Assembly (NCBI GenBank): GCA_001771575.1
Contig: MEUD01000001.1
Location: 124,001 to 188,000, forward strand
Direction of reading: 5' to 3'
DNA: 64,000 nucleotides
Origin: a candidate division WOR-1 bacterium RIFOXYB2_FULL_45_9
Lineage (GTDB): Bacteria; Margulisbacteria; WOR-1; O2-12-FULL-45-9; XYB2-FULL-48-7
Notes under the pieces: generated by a model
What the model saw: only the letters and a program-made list of their open reading frames with translations
Told to the model about the DNA's origin: nothing
Databases searched by the model: none
Shown: piece after piece, positions 56,229 to 64,000 of the stretch
Numbering within the stretch: position 1 is the stretch's first letter
How the letters are laid out: each line of letters starts with the position of its first letter
Translations under genes and position numbers: made by a program

Positions 56229-57374
56229 ATGATGAAAAAACCATCAAAGATCGTGATCGTTGGGGCGGGACCGGTCGGTTGTTATTTGGGGCAACTGCTC
56301 AAACAACAAGGGTTTGACCCGCTCATTTTGGAAGAGCACTCGGAAGTGGGGAAACCGGTCCAATGCGCCGGGATCGTTGGTCGCGGCCTGTTCGAGGACC
56401 TGCGGATCCCTCTTTCCCATGCTTCGATCCAAAATGTCATTGACGGTTCAATAATTTCTTACAGGGACAAGTCATTTGAACTTCACCGCCCCAAGGTTGC
56501 CTATATCGTCGACCGCGAACGTTTTGACAAAGAATTGAGCCATAAACTGAACATTGAATACAACACCCGGCTAAATGAGGTTAAGCGGATAAAGGACGGC
56601 TATCTCCTGGAAACGAGCAATGGAGAGTACTTTACCGAGATCGTGGTCGGAGCGGACGGGCCGAACTCCCGGGTCAGAAAAAGCCTCGCGTTCCACTCGG
56701 AAATGCGTTTGTACCGCGGTTACCAATATCGGGTTAAAATGCCGCTGGCCGCTCAAAATCAAGTAGTGACCGACTACAACGTCCCTTTTTCCTTGTTTAA
56801 TTGGGTGATCCCGGAAGGGGAAAATGGCCTGGTCAGGATCGGCTCGATCTCCAACAATCCTTATCAAGATCTGAACAATTTTGTCGAGCGGCAGGGATAC
56901 AAATTCGAATTGGTCGAGAAAAATGCCGGCGCGATCCCGATCGGGACCTGCCAATTGGTCAAAGAGTGGGGGGCGCTGGTGGGAGATGCCGCCTGCCAGA
57001 TCAAGCCGATCACTTCGGGCGGGATCTATTACGGGTTAAAGTCGGCGGAACTCCTGGCCGACGCGATCAAAGCGGGGAATCTTTCCCAGTACGAGGTCCG
57101 TTGGGGGGAGGAGTTTGGTCAGGAGATCAAGACCTGTCTCCTGATCAGGAACGTCCTGGAGAATATGGACGAGAAGGTCCTGGCCAAAGTATTTGATTAC
57201 GTCCGCGACAACTCCAAAGTTATTGAAAAAATGGGTGATTTTGAGAACCATTCTTCGGTCGTTTGGGGATTGATCTCCAACCCGCGGACCTATTCGACCG
57301 TTGGGACCGTGATGATGGGGATGCTTAAAAATCCCAGGTTCCTGATGCAGTCGTTGTTGAAGTTTCCAAAATGA
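56229..57374 (+). CDS. FAD-dependent oxidoreductase, geranylgeranyl reductase family
   Basis: 381 residues. GAGPVGCYLG (12-21) is the FAD-binding GxGxxG, followed by EEHSEVGKPVQCAGIVG, typical of GGR-like enzymes, and a second FAD motif VGDAACQIKPITSGGI. Relatives reduce isoprenoid chains of lipids or quinones. ispF three genes on supports an isoprenoid link. ATG at 56229 or 56232. Heads a run of six overlapping genes to 60690. Confidence 0.85.
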   Translation: MMKKPSKIVIVGAGPVGCYLGQLLKQQGFDPLILEEHSEVGKPVQCAGIVGRGLFEDLRIPLSHASIQNVIDGSIISYRDKSFELHRPKVAYIVDRERFDKELSHKLNIEYNTRLNEVKRIKDGYLLETSNGEYFTEIVVGADGPNSRVRKSLAFHSEMRLYRGYQYRVKMPLAAQNQVVTDYNVPFSLFNWVIPEGENGLVRIGSISNNPYQDLNNFVERQGYKFELVEKNAGAIPIGTCQLVKEWGALVGDAACQIKPITSGGIYYGLKSAELLADAIKAGNLSQYEVRWGEEFGQEIKTCLLIRNVLENMDEKVLAKVFDYVRDNSKVIEKMGDFENHSSVVWGLISNPRTYSTVGTVMMGMLKNPRFLMQSLLKFPK

Positions 57375-57970
57375 TCAAAAGATTATTGAACATATTGGTC
57401 GCGCTTGCCGTGATCGGGGGAGGTCTATATTTGGCCCACCCGCTGATCTTCAATGCTATGGCCGATTTTTTGGTGGTCCAGGACCAACTGGAAAAGGCCG
57501 ACCTGATCATTGTTCTGGCCGGCGATCACAATGGGGAAAGAGTGAAGCAGGCGGTCCAGCTTTACGGCCGAGGATTGGCGCCAAAGCTGTTAATGTCGGG
57601 CGGACCGGTGGCGTGGAAGTTAACTTACGCCGCCAACATGAAATACGAAGCGATCGCCCTTGGGGTCCCAGCCAAAGCGATCGTCCTTCAAGACCGGTCT
57701 CTCTCCACCATCGAGGATGCCCGGTTTAGTTTGCCGATCGTTAAAGAGCAAAAGGCTTATTCGGTGATCGTGGTGACCTCTCCCCAGCATTCGCGCCGGG
57801 CGGCCAGGGTCTTTCGCAAAGTTTTTGAACCGGAAAAGATCAAGGTCATGGTTCATCCGGTCAAAAACAGCAGTTTTAATCCCGATAAATGGTGGACGAG
57901 GCATGAGGAGAGCTCCGCTGTTCTTTGGGAGTTCGGTTCGCTCTTTTTTTACTTTATGAAGGGGTATTAA
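57371..57970 (+). CDS. YdcF/SanA-like (DUF218) membrane protein
   Basis: 199 residues. One N-terminal helix (about 5-28) and a DUF218 domain: [44 protein letters not shown] and [15 protein letters not shown]. Family members affect envelope permeability; the reaction is unknown. Overlaps the flavoprotein gene by 4 nt. Confidence 0.87.
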   Translation: MIKRLLNILVALAVIGGGLYLAHPLIFNAMADFLVVQDQLEKADLIIVLAGDHNGERVKQAVQLYGRGLAPKLLMSGGPVAWKLTYAANMKYEAIALGVPAKAIVLQDRSLSTIEDARFSLPIVKEQKAYSVIVVTSPQHSRRAARVFRKVFEPEKIKVMVHPVKNSSFNPDKWWTRHEESSAVLWEFGSLFFYFMKGY

Positions 57971-57972
57971 TC

Positions 57973-58452
57973 ATGAGAATAGGTTTTGGGTATGATGTTC
58001 ATAAGCTGGTCAAAGGGAGGCCGCTGATCATTGGCGGAGTGGAGATCCCGCACGAAAAAGGGCTCCTCGGCTGGTCGGACGCCGATGTCCTTTTGCACGC
58101 CATTATTGACGCGATGATCGGCGCGTTGGGAGAAGGGGATATTGGGGCCCACTTCCCGGCGGGCAATCCAGAGTACAAGGGGATTTCCAGCCTGAAACTG
58201 CTGGAGTTTGTAAATGAGCTTCTGCGAACCCGCGGGTATTCCATCGCCAATATTGACTCGACGATCGTGGCGGAAGAACCTTATTTTGCGCCGCATATCC
58301 CGGAGATGCGCCGGGTGATCGCCGCTAAACTGGAGATCCCTGAATCGGCGGTCAACGTCAAAGGGAAGACCGAAGAGAAGCTTGGATTTACCGGCTCAAA
58401 AAAGGGGATCAAAGCCTACGCGGTTTGTTTGGTGCATAAAGAGATTAAGTGA
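57973..58452 (+). CDS. ispF: 2-C-methyl-D-erythritol 2,4-cyclodiphosphate synthase
   Basis: 159 residues from the ATG at 57973 (GAAGGGG upstream; the track start at 57925 would lie inside the preceding gene). GYDVHKL holds the zinc Asp/His, [24 protein letters not shown] and [11 protein letters not shown] are conserved. Fifth step of the MEP isoprenoid pathway. Overlaps pdxJ by 4 nt. Confidence 0.95.
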   Translation: MRIGFGYDVHKLVKGRPLIIGGVEIPHEKGLLGWSDADVLLHAIIDAMIGALGEGDIGAHFPAGNPEYKGISSLKLLEFVNELLRTRGYSIANIDSTIVAEEPYFAPHIPEMRRVIAAKLEIPESAVNVKGKTEEKLGFTGSKKGIKAYAVCLVHKEIK

Positions 58453-59171
58453 TAAAACTTGGAGTAAACATCGATCATATCGCGACCCTGCGGGAGGCTC
58501 GAAAGGAGTCGTTCCCGGATCCCTTGGCGGCGGCGCGTGAAGCGCTGGCCGGCGGAGCGGACGGGATAGTCTGCCACTTGAGGGAAGATCGGCGCCACAT
58601 CCAGGATAAGGATGTTTATGGCCTGAAAAAGATGAAGGTCCGGCTTGACCTCGAAATGGCCCCGACTGCGGAGATGCTTGCATTTGCCCTCAAGATCAAA
58701 CCGGAAATGGTTACCCTGGTCCCGGAAAAAAGGGTGGAGATCACCACCGAGGGGGGGCTTGATATCGTCAAATATACGAGGAAACTAAAACCTATTGTCC
58801 ATTCCCTCCGCCGGGCCAGGATCAAGGTCAGCCTTTTTGTTGATCCGGAGGAGAAGCAGATTGCCGCGTCGGCGGCTCTGGGGGCTGATTTTATTGAACT
58901 GCACACCGGGCGCTATGCCCAGGCTTCATACGTCAAGGCAAGATCCGCCGGTTTCAACAAAGAATTTGCCAATCTTAAAAAAGCGGCTGGCCAGGCGGTC
59001 AAACTAGGCTTGCTGGTCAATGCCGGGCACGGCCTAGATTACCAGAATGTCCGGGAGATCGCCGGGATTGATGGGTTGAAGGAGCTGAATATCGGCTTTG
59101 CGATCATTGCCAGGGCGATGTTTGTCGGTTTAAAAAAAGCGACCGCTGAAATGAAGGGAGTCATTAAATGA
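58449..59171 (+). CDS. pdxJ: Pyridoxine 5'-phosphate synthase
   Basis: 240 residues with a GTG start in GTGA overlapping the ispF stop. [33 protein letters not shown] and [10 protein letters not shown] mark the TIM barrel active site. It condenses deoxyxylulose 5-phosphate with 3-amino-1-hydroxyacetone phosphate in DXP-dependent vitamin B6 synthesis, a pathway that shares its precursor with ispF. Confidence 0.95.
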   Translation: MIKLGVNIDHIATLREARKESFPDPLAAAREALAGGADGIVCHLREDRRHIQDKDVYGLKKMKVRLDLEMAPTAEMLAFALKIKPEMVTLVPEKRVEITTEGGLDIVKYTRKLKPIVHSLRRARIKVSLFVDPEEKQIAASAALGADFIELHTGRYAQASYVKARSAGFNKEFANLKKAAGQAVKLGLLVNAGHGLDYQNVREIAGIDGLKELNIGFAIIARAMFVGLKKATAEMKGVIK

Positions 59172-59599
59172 AAATCGCGTTAGCTTCGGACCACGCCGGC
59201 TTTGCCGCGAAAGAGCTGGTAAAAAAACACCTCGCGGATAACGGGATCGAATTCAAAGATTTTGGAGCCCATTCGGAAGAATCGGTCGACTATCCCGATT
59301 TCGCATATCCTGCCGCCCGGGCGGTCGCCAAAGGGGAGTTTGACCGGGGGATCTTTGTTTGCGGGTCGGGAGTCGGGGTGACGATCGTCGCCAACAAGGT
59401 CAAAGGGATCAGGGCGGTCAACGCGGGGGACATTTATACCGCGAAACAGAGCCGGGAGCATGGGGACTGCAATGTCCTTTGTTTGGCGGGGAAGCGTTTA
59501 TCCCCGACCGAAGCGCTCGCCATTGTCGATGCCTGGCTTAAGACCGAATTCTCCGGGGACGAGCGGCATCTGCGGCGGATCAGGAAAATAGATCAATGA
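59168..59599 (+). CDS. rpiB: Ribose-5-phosphate isomerase B
   Basis: 143 residues. ASDHAGFAAKELVKKHL, DYPDFAYPAARAVA and CGSGVGVTIVANKVKGIRA (active-site Cys and anion loop) are characteristic. Interconverts ribose 5-phosphate and ribulose 5-phosphate. 4-nt overlaps on both sides. Confidence 0.95.
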   Translation: MKIALASDHAGFAAKELVKKHLADNGIEFKDFGAHSEESVDYPDFAYPAARAVAKGEFDRGIFVCGSGVGVTIVANKVKGIRAVNAGDIYTAKQSREHGDCNVLCLAGKRLSPTEALAIVDAWLKTEFSGDERHLRRIRKIDQ

Positions 59600-60690
59600 A
59601 AGCCCTGATCATGGCGGCCGGCTACGGGACCAGGATGGAGCCGCTCACCTTAGCGGTCCCAAAACCGATGACCCCGATCGTCAATTTACCGACGATGCAG
59701 CACAATATTGAGCTCCTCAAGCGCTGGGGATTTGATGAGTTGACCGCCAACATCCACTACCACCCGGAACAGATCGAGAACTATTTTGGCGATGGGTATA
59801 ATTTGGGGGTCAATCTGACCTATTCATACGAAGAAGAGCTTTTGGGGACGGCGGGGGGAGTGAAAAAAATGGCCGATGAGGTCGCCCAGGCCCGGGAGAC
59901 TTTTTTAGTCCTCTCTTCCGACGCTCTGACCGATATCAACCTCCAGCGGTTGGTCGATTTTCATAAAAGCAAAGGGGCGCTGGCGACTATTGCCCTGGCC
60001 AGGGTGGGGAGCGTCAGCGATTTTGGGGTCGTTTTGCACGACGAAGAAGGTCATATTACCGGTTTTCAGGAGAAGCCGAGCCAGGCGGAGGCCAAAAGCG
60101 ACCTGGTCAACACCGGTATCTATATCTTTGAGCCGGAGATTTTAAAAATGATCCCGGCCGGTTTTTATGACTTTGGCAAACAGCTGTTTCCTGAACTGAT
60201 CGGCAAAAAAGCTCCTGTTTATGGGTACAATATGGTCGAGTACTGGAGCGATGTCGGGGGGCTGGATAAATATATCCAGTCCAATTATGACGCCATGAAA
60301 GGATTGGTCCAGATCAGGGTTCCCGGGAAAAAAGCGGCCAGTTCGACCTGGGTAGGGGAGAGGGAGCGGATAGATCCAAGCGCCAGGTTTGAAGGGGCGG
60401 TCATTATTGGGGACCGCTGTTCAATCGGCAGGGATGTTTATATCAAGGACGCCGTTATCGGCGACAAGTGCGTTATCCGCGATGGGGCTACAGTGACCGG
60501 GTCGGTCCTTTGGTCCGATGTCATTGTCTCTTCCGGTTCAGCGGTCTCGGATTCGGTGATCGGCAACTTTTCCTACGTTGGAGAGAAGGTCAAGGTCCCG
60601 TCCGGCTCGGTGATAGCCAACCGCTCTGTTGTCCGCTCCGGCTCCACGCTTCAGGGCCCCCTCCACCTTAAACCGAACTCAATAGTATAA
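59596..60690 (+). CDS. Sugar nucleotidyltransferase (mannose-1-phosphate guanylyltransferase-like)
   Basis: 364 residues. MAAGYGTRMEPLTLAVPKPMTPI is the nucleotidyl-transferase signature, LGTAGGVKKM the nucleotide loop, and VEYWSDVGGLDKY a GMP/GDP-mannose-type motif. The C-terminal part (about 260-364) is a left-handed beta-helix with hexapeptide repeats. Supplies NDP-sugar for glycans. GDP-mannose is the best guess but the sugar is not certain. Confidence 0.87.
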   Translation: MKALIMAAGYGTRMEPLTLAVPKPMTPIVNLPTMQHNIELLKRWGFDELTANIHYHPEQIENYFGDGYNLGVNLTYSYEEELLGTAGGVKKMADEVAQARETFLVLSSDALTDINLQRLVDFHKSKGALATIALARVGSVSDFGVVLHDEEGHITGFQEKPSQAEAKSDLVNTGIYIFEPEILKMIPAGFYDFGKQLFPELIGKKAPVYGYNMVEYWSDVGGLDKYIQSNYDAMKGLVQIRVPGKKAASSTWVGERERIDPSARFEGAVIIGDRCSIGRDVYIKDAVIGDKCVIRDGATVTGSVLWSDVIVSSGSAVSDSVIGNFSYVGEKVKVPSGSVIANRSVVRSGSTLQGPLHLKPNSIV

Positions 60691-60703
60691 TCATTATAAG
60701 GAC

Positions 60704-60730
60704 GCAAGTTTTACCCCCCGGATCCCGATA
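60704..60730 (+). promoter_or_regulatory. Sigma-28-like promoter for the beta-barrel gene
   Basis: GCAAGTT, 14 nt, CCGATA: same bases and spacing as the two other sites at the right end, and close to the FliA/SigD consensus. A Shine-Dalgarno (GAAGGGG) follows before the ATG at 60753. Confidence 0.7.
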
Positions 60731-60752
60731 AAGAGGGTGAAGGGGTGATCGA

Positions 60753-61661
60753 ATGTTAAAAAAACTCGCGGTCTTTTTCCTGTTAATCGGCCTCGCTATT
60801 CCCTCCTCCGCTCTCGATCTGGGGGCTCGCGCTATGGGGATGGGGGGAGCTTTTACCGGCCTTGCCGACGACGTTAACGCTATTGTGGTCAATCCAGCTG
60901 GTTTGACCTCTATTAACAGGGAATCGAGCCTGATCGCGACGAGGGTTTCGACCGACCGGCAGTCGAGCTTTATCGGCGGGGTCGAAAACACCCCGATTGG
61001 AAATTTTGGCATCGCCTACCTCTCTTCGACCGACCAGGCGTCGATCGGGAGCCTGGATTTTAGTGAGTTTACCTCGGAAAATGTCGTTTCCTACAGCTCA
61101 CAAACCGTTTATCTTTCATACGCCAACGAATTGAATAAAGTTATCCGCGCCCCTTCCAGCCTGGGGGTCCTCTCCTATGGCGTCAACCTGAAGCTTTCCA
61201 GCCGAAAGTTCAACACTTCGCAGGGGCTGGCCCAGGATGCCGGGACCAATGTCGATGTTGACCTGGCGACGATGTTTAGGCCCAACGACAATTTAGCCTT
61301 TGGGATGTCGGTCCAAAATATGATGGGGGGAGAGATGGCCAACCAGAGCGGTGGGTTAACCGCGTCAGACGGCCAGGCGGGTGTCTTGCTTGGCGCTTCC
61401 GGCAAATTGCTTGATGGCGGATTGGTTTGGAGCGCCGACCTGGAAGAGATTGGCTGTGAATGGCGGCCGTCGGAAGGGCTTGCCTTAAGGCTGGGCCGCA
61501 ACAGTGAGAGCGTGACTTCCGGGCTGGGGGTCAATTACCGCGGTTTTAGCGTCGATTACGCCTGCGTCCAAAACGAAGGGTTGGTCCATTACGTTTCCAT
61601 CGCGATCGCTCCCTTTGCCGGCGAAGCCGGAAACAAGCAGGCGAATTTACCGGTTGAGTGA
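60753..61661 (+). CDS. PorV/UPF0164-like outer-membrane beta-barrel protein
   Basis: 302 residues. Signal peptide (1-20, ending SSA). LGARAMGMGGAFTGLADDVNAIVVNPAGLTSI is the N-terminal signature of the FadL/PorV/UPF0164 barrels, followed by alternating hydrophobic strands. It should sit in the outer membrane. The family includes the type IX secretion protein PorV and uncharacterised barrels; which applies here is open. A sigma-28-like promoter lies upstream, unusual for a housekeeping porin. Confidence 0.82.
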   Translation: MLKKLAVFFLLIGLAIPSSALDLGARAMGMGGAFTGLADDVNAIVVNPAGLTSINRESSLIATRVSTDRQSSFIGGVENTPIGNFGIAYLSSTDQASIGSLDFSEFTSENVVSYSSQTVYLSYANELNKVIRAPSSLGVLSYGVNLKLSSRKFNTSQGLAQDAGTNVDVDLATMFRPNDNLAFGMSVQNMMGGEMANQSGGLTASDGQAGVLLGASGKLLDGGLVWSADLEEIGCEWRPSEGLALRLGRNSESVTSGLGVNYRGFSVDYACVQNEGLVHYVSIAIAPFAGEAGNKQANLPVE

Positions 61662-61662
61662 C

Positions 61663-61689
61663 GCAAGTTTTTTGCCGTTTAGTCCGATA
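61663..61689 (+). promoter_or_regulatory. Sigma-28-like promoter for the 61711-63031 gene pair
   Basis: GCAAGTT, 14 nt, CCGATA, directly after the beta-barrel gene stop, followed by AGGAGG 7 nt before the ATG at 61711. Confidence 0.7.
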
Positions 61690-61710
61690 GGATGGCTAGG
61701 AGGATAGTGT

Positions 61711-61992
61711 ATGGCATTTAGTGAAATTAGTTTTAATTCAACTGTTTCTGATCCAAGAGGACAGTATGTTGGGAAAAAACCAGGTTCCCGCGAAGAGGTT
61801 AGAGAGAACGCCAACGAACTTGGCGGCAGTGCTACCGGAGCGATGGGAGCTGGGGCGAGGGTGTTAGAGGGAAATCCGGCCAATCCATATGTTGTTCCCG
61901 AACAGCAGGGAGCAGTTAAACTTCCCGGAGAAGTGGTTGAGGGGATGTCAACGCCTCCTCCCCGTTCATCCGTTGATAATCAAGGAGTGTAA
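61711..61992 (+). CDS. Small protein of unknown function
   Basis: 93 residues with a strong AGGAGG site and a sigma-28-like promoter, so a real gene is likely. Low-complexity, Gly/Pro/Ala/Ser/Glu-rich, probably disordered; no signal peptide, helix or known motif. It precedes the 343-residue gene by 7 nt. The opening AFSEISFNSTV has no match I recognise. Confidence 0.7.
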   Translation: MAFSEISFNSTVSDPRGQYVGKKPGSREEVRENANELGGSATGAMGAGARVLEGNPANPYVVPEQQGAVKLPGEVVEGMSTPPPRSSVDNQGV

Positions 61993-61999
61993 TATTTAA

Positions 62000-63031
62000 A
62001 TGCCACCCGTTGTTGCCAATCCGTCAGCGACCGTGACTGCCAGGATCCCTGGCCGCCAACCGGTTGGGGAAGTCCATCTACCGACCAACCAGATGCAGGG
62101 GGCGGAAGGACGGATCCGCGGGATGCTGGCGGCGATGACCGGCAAAAGCCCCAATGATACCGACAAAGTCAGCTTTGGCGTATTCAGCCGCAATCGAAGC
62201 TTTAGCGAGATGTGGAAAGAGGTCTTCACCAGCGGCCGGGTTACCAGAGAGAATTTTGAAAAACTGATGAAATTTTACGGGGTGGACGAAGTGACCGACG
62301 AGATGTGGGAAGCTTTTGCCGGCGGCAGTCAGTCAATGTCGATCGCTGATTTTGAGCAGGCGCTTTCCACCTACCAAAGGGTTTGCACGATGCGCGGATA
62401 TAATTTTGGCCAGGTTTGCGAGTCGGATAAGATCTATGTTTTACCGACCGCTGAATTTGCCAAGTTATTGAAGGGAAAAGATGTCGCCTGGGTCAATAGC
62501 TTAACGACCAATCCCCAGGTCCGAGGGGCATGGGAGAGGGCTAAAGCTTATACCGGAGTTCGGGAAGGGGGAGAGCCCAACGAACAGACCTGGCGCTGGT
62601 TTGCGATTGAATTGATGCTTAGCTTTGGCGACGCGGTCAGGGAAAACCACGACTTGAGCGATCTCAATACCAAACACCCCCTGGTCCGCAACCTTTTTGA
62701 ACGAGGAGCGCTCCATTGGGCGGAGACAAATGAAGCCCTTACCCCTCAAGCTTTTGACAAGATAGAAGAGCGGAGCGACCGGATCACTGACGTCCAAAAA
62801 CATTATGAGCAGGATCCCCTTCACCGCGCCGCCTATGACCTGCGGGGGATCAGATTGACCGACCGTACGTCGGAAGGACTATTAGATGAGGCGCTGGCCG
62901 CTTTTGACGCGAACAATCATACTTTGTACCTGCAAAAAATAGGGGAGTTAAGAAAACATATTACGCCAGTCGCGATCCCGGGAGAAAATCCCGCCCGCCC
63001 GCTAATTACTCCGCGTCCAGTGACACCGTAA
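62000..63031 (+). CDS. Protein of unknown function (343 aa)
   Basis: Starts 7 nt after the small gene; AAGGAG lies 13 nt upstream. No signal peptide or membrane helix. After a 35-residue flexible N-terminus the protein looks helical and globular, with two EF-hand-length segments (VTRENFEKLMKFYGVDEVTDEMWEAFAGG and MSIADFEQALSTYQ) that do not hold a clear calcium loop. The Pro-rich C-terminus is disordered. I recognise no family. The sigma-28-like promoter upstream suggests a motility- or surface-linked regulon. Confidence 0.75.
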   Translation: MPPVVANPSATVTARIPGRQPVGEVHLPTNQMQGAEGRIRGMLAAMTGKSPNDTDKVSFGVFSRNRSFSEMWKEVFTSGRVTRENFEKLMKFYGVDEVTDEMWEAFAGGSQSMSIADFEQALSTYQRVCTMRGYNFGQVCESDKIYVLPTAEFAKLLKGKDVAWVNSLTTNPQVRGAWERAKAYTGVREGGEPNEQTWRWFAIELMLSFGDAVRENHDLSDLNTKHPLVRNLFERGALHWAETNEALTPQAFDKIEERSDRITDVQKHYEQDPLHRAAYDLRGIRLTDRTSEGLLDEALAAFDANNHTLYLQKIGELRKHITPVAIPGENPARPLITPRPVTP

Positions 63032-63037
63032 TGGTGG

Positions 63038-63066
63038 TTGCATTCACGGTTAAAGTGTGGTAATTT
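63038..63066 (+). promoter_or_regulatory. Sigma-70-type promoter, leaderless 75-aa gene
   Basis: TTGCAT, 17-nt spacer, TAATTT with upstream TGG, ending 6 nt before the ATG at 63073. It differs from the sigma-28-like sites on either side. Confidence 0.6.
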
Positions 63067-63072
63067 CAACCC

Positions 63073-63300
63073 ATGTTTGAAATGATCATTGATTTCCACT
63101 GGCCGACATTCTTTCTTACTATTACTTTTGTTATCATTGGGCTTAATTTATGGTATTTTGTCATCGCCAAGATCAACCAGCAGATCGCCCAAAAACAGGT
63201 TGATAAAGTCGATAAAAGCTTAAATCAGCTCCTCAAAAAAATGGGCGAAGAAAATAAGAAAATCAATGAGATTCTTGGCAAAAACACGCCAAAAAAGTAG
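63073..63300 (+). CDS. Small single-pass membrane protein
   Basis: 75 residues: one transmembrane helix (about 10-32, FFLTITFVIIGLNLWYFVIA) then a charged coiled-coil-like helix (33-70) rich in Lys, Glu and Gln. The topology resembles small membrane anchors or F0 b-like stalks but no family is assigned. Predicted leaderless. Confidence 0.68.
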   Translation: MFEMIIDFHWPTFFLTITFVIIGLNLWYFVIAKINQQIAQKQVDKVDKSLNQLLKKMGEENKKINEILGKNTPKK

Positions 63301-63311
63301 CCTCCAGCCGC

Positions 63312-63338
63312 GCAAGTTATCTCCCTCTGGAACCGATA
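63312..63338 (+). promoter_or_regulatory. Sigma-28-like promoter for the last gene
   Basis: GCAAGTT, 14 nt, CCGATA. An overlapping TATAAT (63339-63344) ends 5 nt before the ATG at 63350, so a sigma-70 start is also possible; the leader is about 5 nt or less either way. Confidence 0.65.
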
Positions 63339-63349
63339 TATAATTAGAG

Positions 63350-64000
63350 ATGCCTATTCAAGGAATTACCCCAAATTATTTTGAAGATATCAAAAGCCGG
63401 GACGATATTGGCGTTCCGGGCGAATCTCCCTACATCCCCAACGGCGATGAGCCGATAACTCCTCAAGAAACCGGCGATGCCGCGTCAGTTGACGGTTCTT
63501 CTTCCAGCAGTCAGCCTGGTTCCACAACCCCGATGAGCGGGGATTATGACTCCGGTTATATCGAGAACAGCGACGAGTACAATAACTCGGTCGGTCACGC
63601 GACAGATTCTCTCGATAACGCCGAAGCGACCGTTGACGACATGTTTGCCGGAATTAACGATAGCGACTATATCAGTGACGCCGGGAACGGTTACCAATCG
63701 GTCAATGGCGATAAATTGGCCAAACTATTAGTCTTTCTTAATCTTCTAACCAACGCACAGTTAGCCTTAAAGATGGTTATGGATTCGCAAGATGAGCTGA
63801 CCAACAAACTTCATGAAATCCTCTTTGAGATCCAGCCCGAAGAAGGCTCTGACGAAGCAACGGCCAGCGCCCGGGAAAAAATGTTCAAAAATGCCAAGGA
63901 AAAACTGAAGATCGTTCAGCAGTATATTTCCAGCCTATACAAGAAAGTATACAATCACAACCTTCAGGTTTACCAGCAAAGGATGCGGGAGATCGAAAAG
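63350..64000 (+). CDS. Protein of unknown function, partial (C-terminus outside the window)
   Basis: Absent from the ORF track because it has no stop in the window: 217 open codons from the ATG at 63350. The N-terminal 115 residues are acidic and Ser/Gly/Asp-rich, with many Tyr, and likely disordered. From about 125 a helical region follows (LAKLLVFLNLLTNAQLALKM, then an amphipathic Lys/Glu/Gln-rich stretch fit for a coiled coil). A disordered acidic N-terminus followed by coiled coils occurs in proteins exported by type III or flagellar-like systems; that is only a resemblance. Confidence 0.72.
   Translation, partial: MPIQGITPNYFEDIKSRDDIGVPGESPYIPNGDEPITPQETGDAASVDGSSSSSQPGSTTPMSGDYDSGYIENSDEYNNSVGHATDSLDNAEATVDDMFAGINDSDYISDAGNGYQSVNGDKLAKLLVFLNLLTNAQLALKMVMDSQDELTNKLHEILFEIQPEEGSDEATASAREKMFKNAKEKLKIVQQYISSLYKKVYNHNLQVYQQRMREIEK

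Overview
The window reads as ordinary chromosomal DNA from an uncultivated diderm bacterium. Genes are tightly packed and mostly on the + strand. I see no insertion sequence, phage, plasmid or CRISPR signature. Evidence for two membranes: a PorV/UPF0164-like beta-barrel precursor, lipoproteins, and a polysaccharide cluster that combines a polyprenyl sugar-phosphate transferase, an O-antigen-ligase-like protein and CsaB. The gene mix (stand-alone CimA, DUF5693-CsaB, an FlgD-Ig-tailed secreted protein, a probable PPi-type phosphofructokinase, CdaA) is compatible with a candidate phylum of the Margulisbacteria/WOR-1 kind. That placement is an impression, not a result.

Layout. 1-1508 (-): an SDR epimerase followed by a radical SAM protein that runs off the left edge and is absent from the ORF track. 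1606-5842: citramalate synthase, a GH16-like lipoprotein, and lysA. 5829-12761: cdaA, panB, tRNA-Arg(CCU), aroK, aroB, tyrS, holA and a class B PBP, nearly all overlapping. 12886-16246: trpS-scpA-scpB-dprA. 16334-18821: a PRC/MgtE-N/CBS sensor protein paired with an NRAMP-like carrier. 18843-24142: accC, an atypical protein kinase (-), nusB and ribE-ribBA-ribH. 24147-28474: an orphan MalK-type ATPase, gcvPB, a transglutaminase-TPR protein (-) and a lipoate ligase carrying an in-frame palindromic insertion. 28458-36733: DUF502, a stand-alone RAM domain, leuA and a glycolytic group (ATP-PFK, probable PPi-PFK, class II aldolase, TPI) mixed with a metallopeptidase lipoprotein and a UPF0489 protein. 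36826-39392: an AlbA_2 regulator, comF and an unknown secreted protein. 39518-53648: ten contiguous + strand genes from hpf-secA-prfB into surface-glycan synthesis. 53642-56173 (-): a large surface or secreted protein. 56229-60690: a GGR-like flavoprotein, ydcF-like, ispF, pdxJ, rpiB and a sugar nucleotidyltransferase. 60753 to the end: a beta-barrel protein and four unrecognised proteins.

Two patterns cut across the annotation. First, a dozen or so transcription-unit heads have a -10 hexamer, often extended (TGnTATAAT-like), only 6-8 nt before the start codon, so many mRNAs should be leaderless. Heads with a longer leader usually carry a clear Shine-Dalgarno. Second, at the right end three starts share GCAAGTT-N14-CCGATA, which matches the sigma-28 (FliA/SigD) promoter in sequence and spacing. 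This marks a small regulon of a beta-barrel protein and unknown proteins, and it is the best candidate here for an undescribed system. It is cut by the window edge.

All nine convergent gene pairs overlap or lie within 11 bp of each other, which leaves no room for conventional intrinsic terminators between them.
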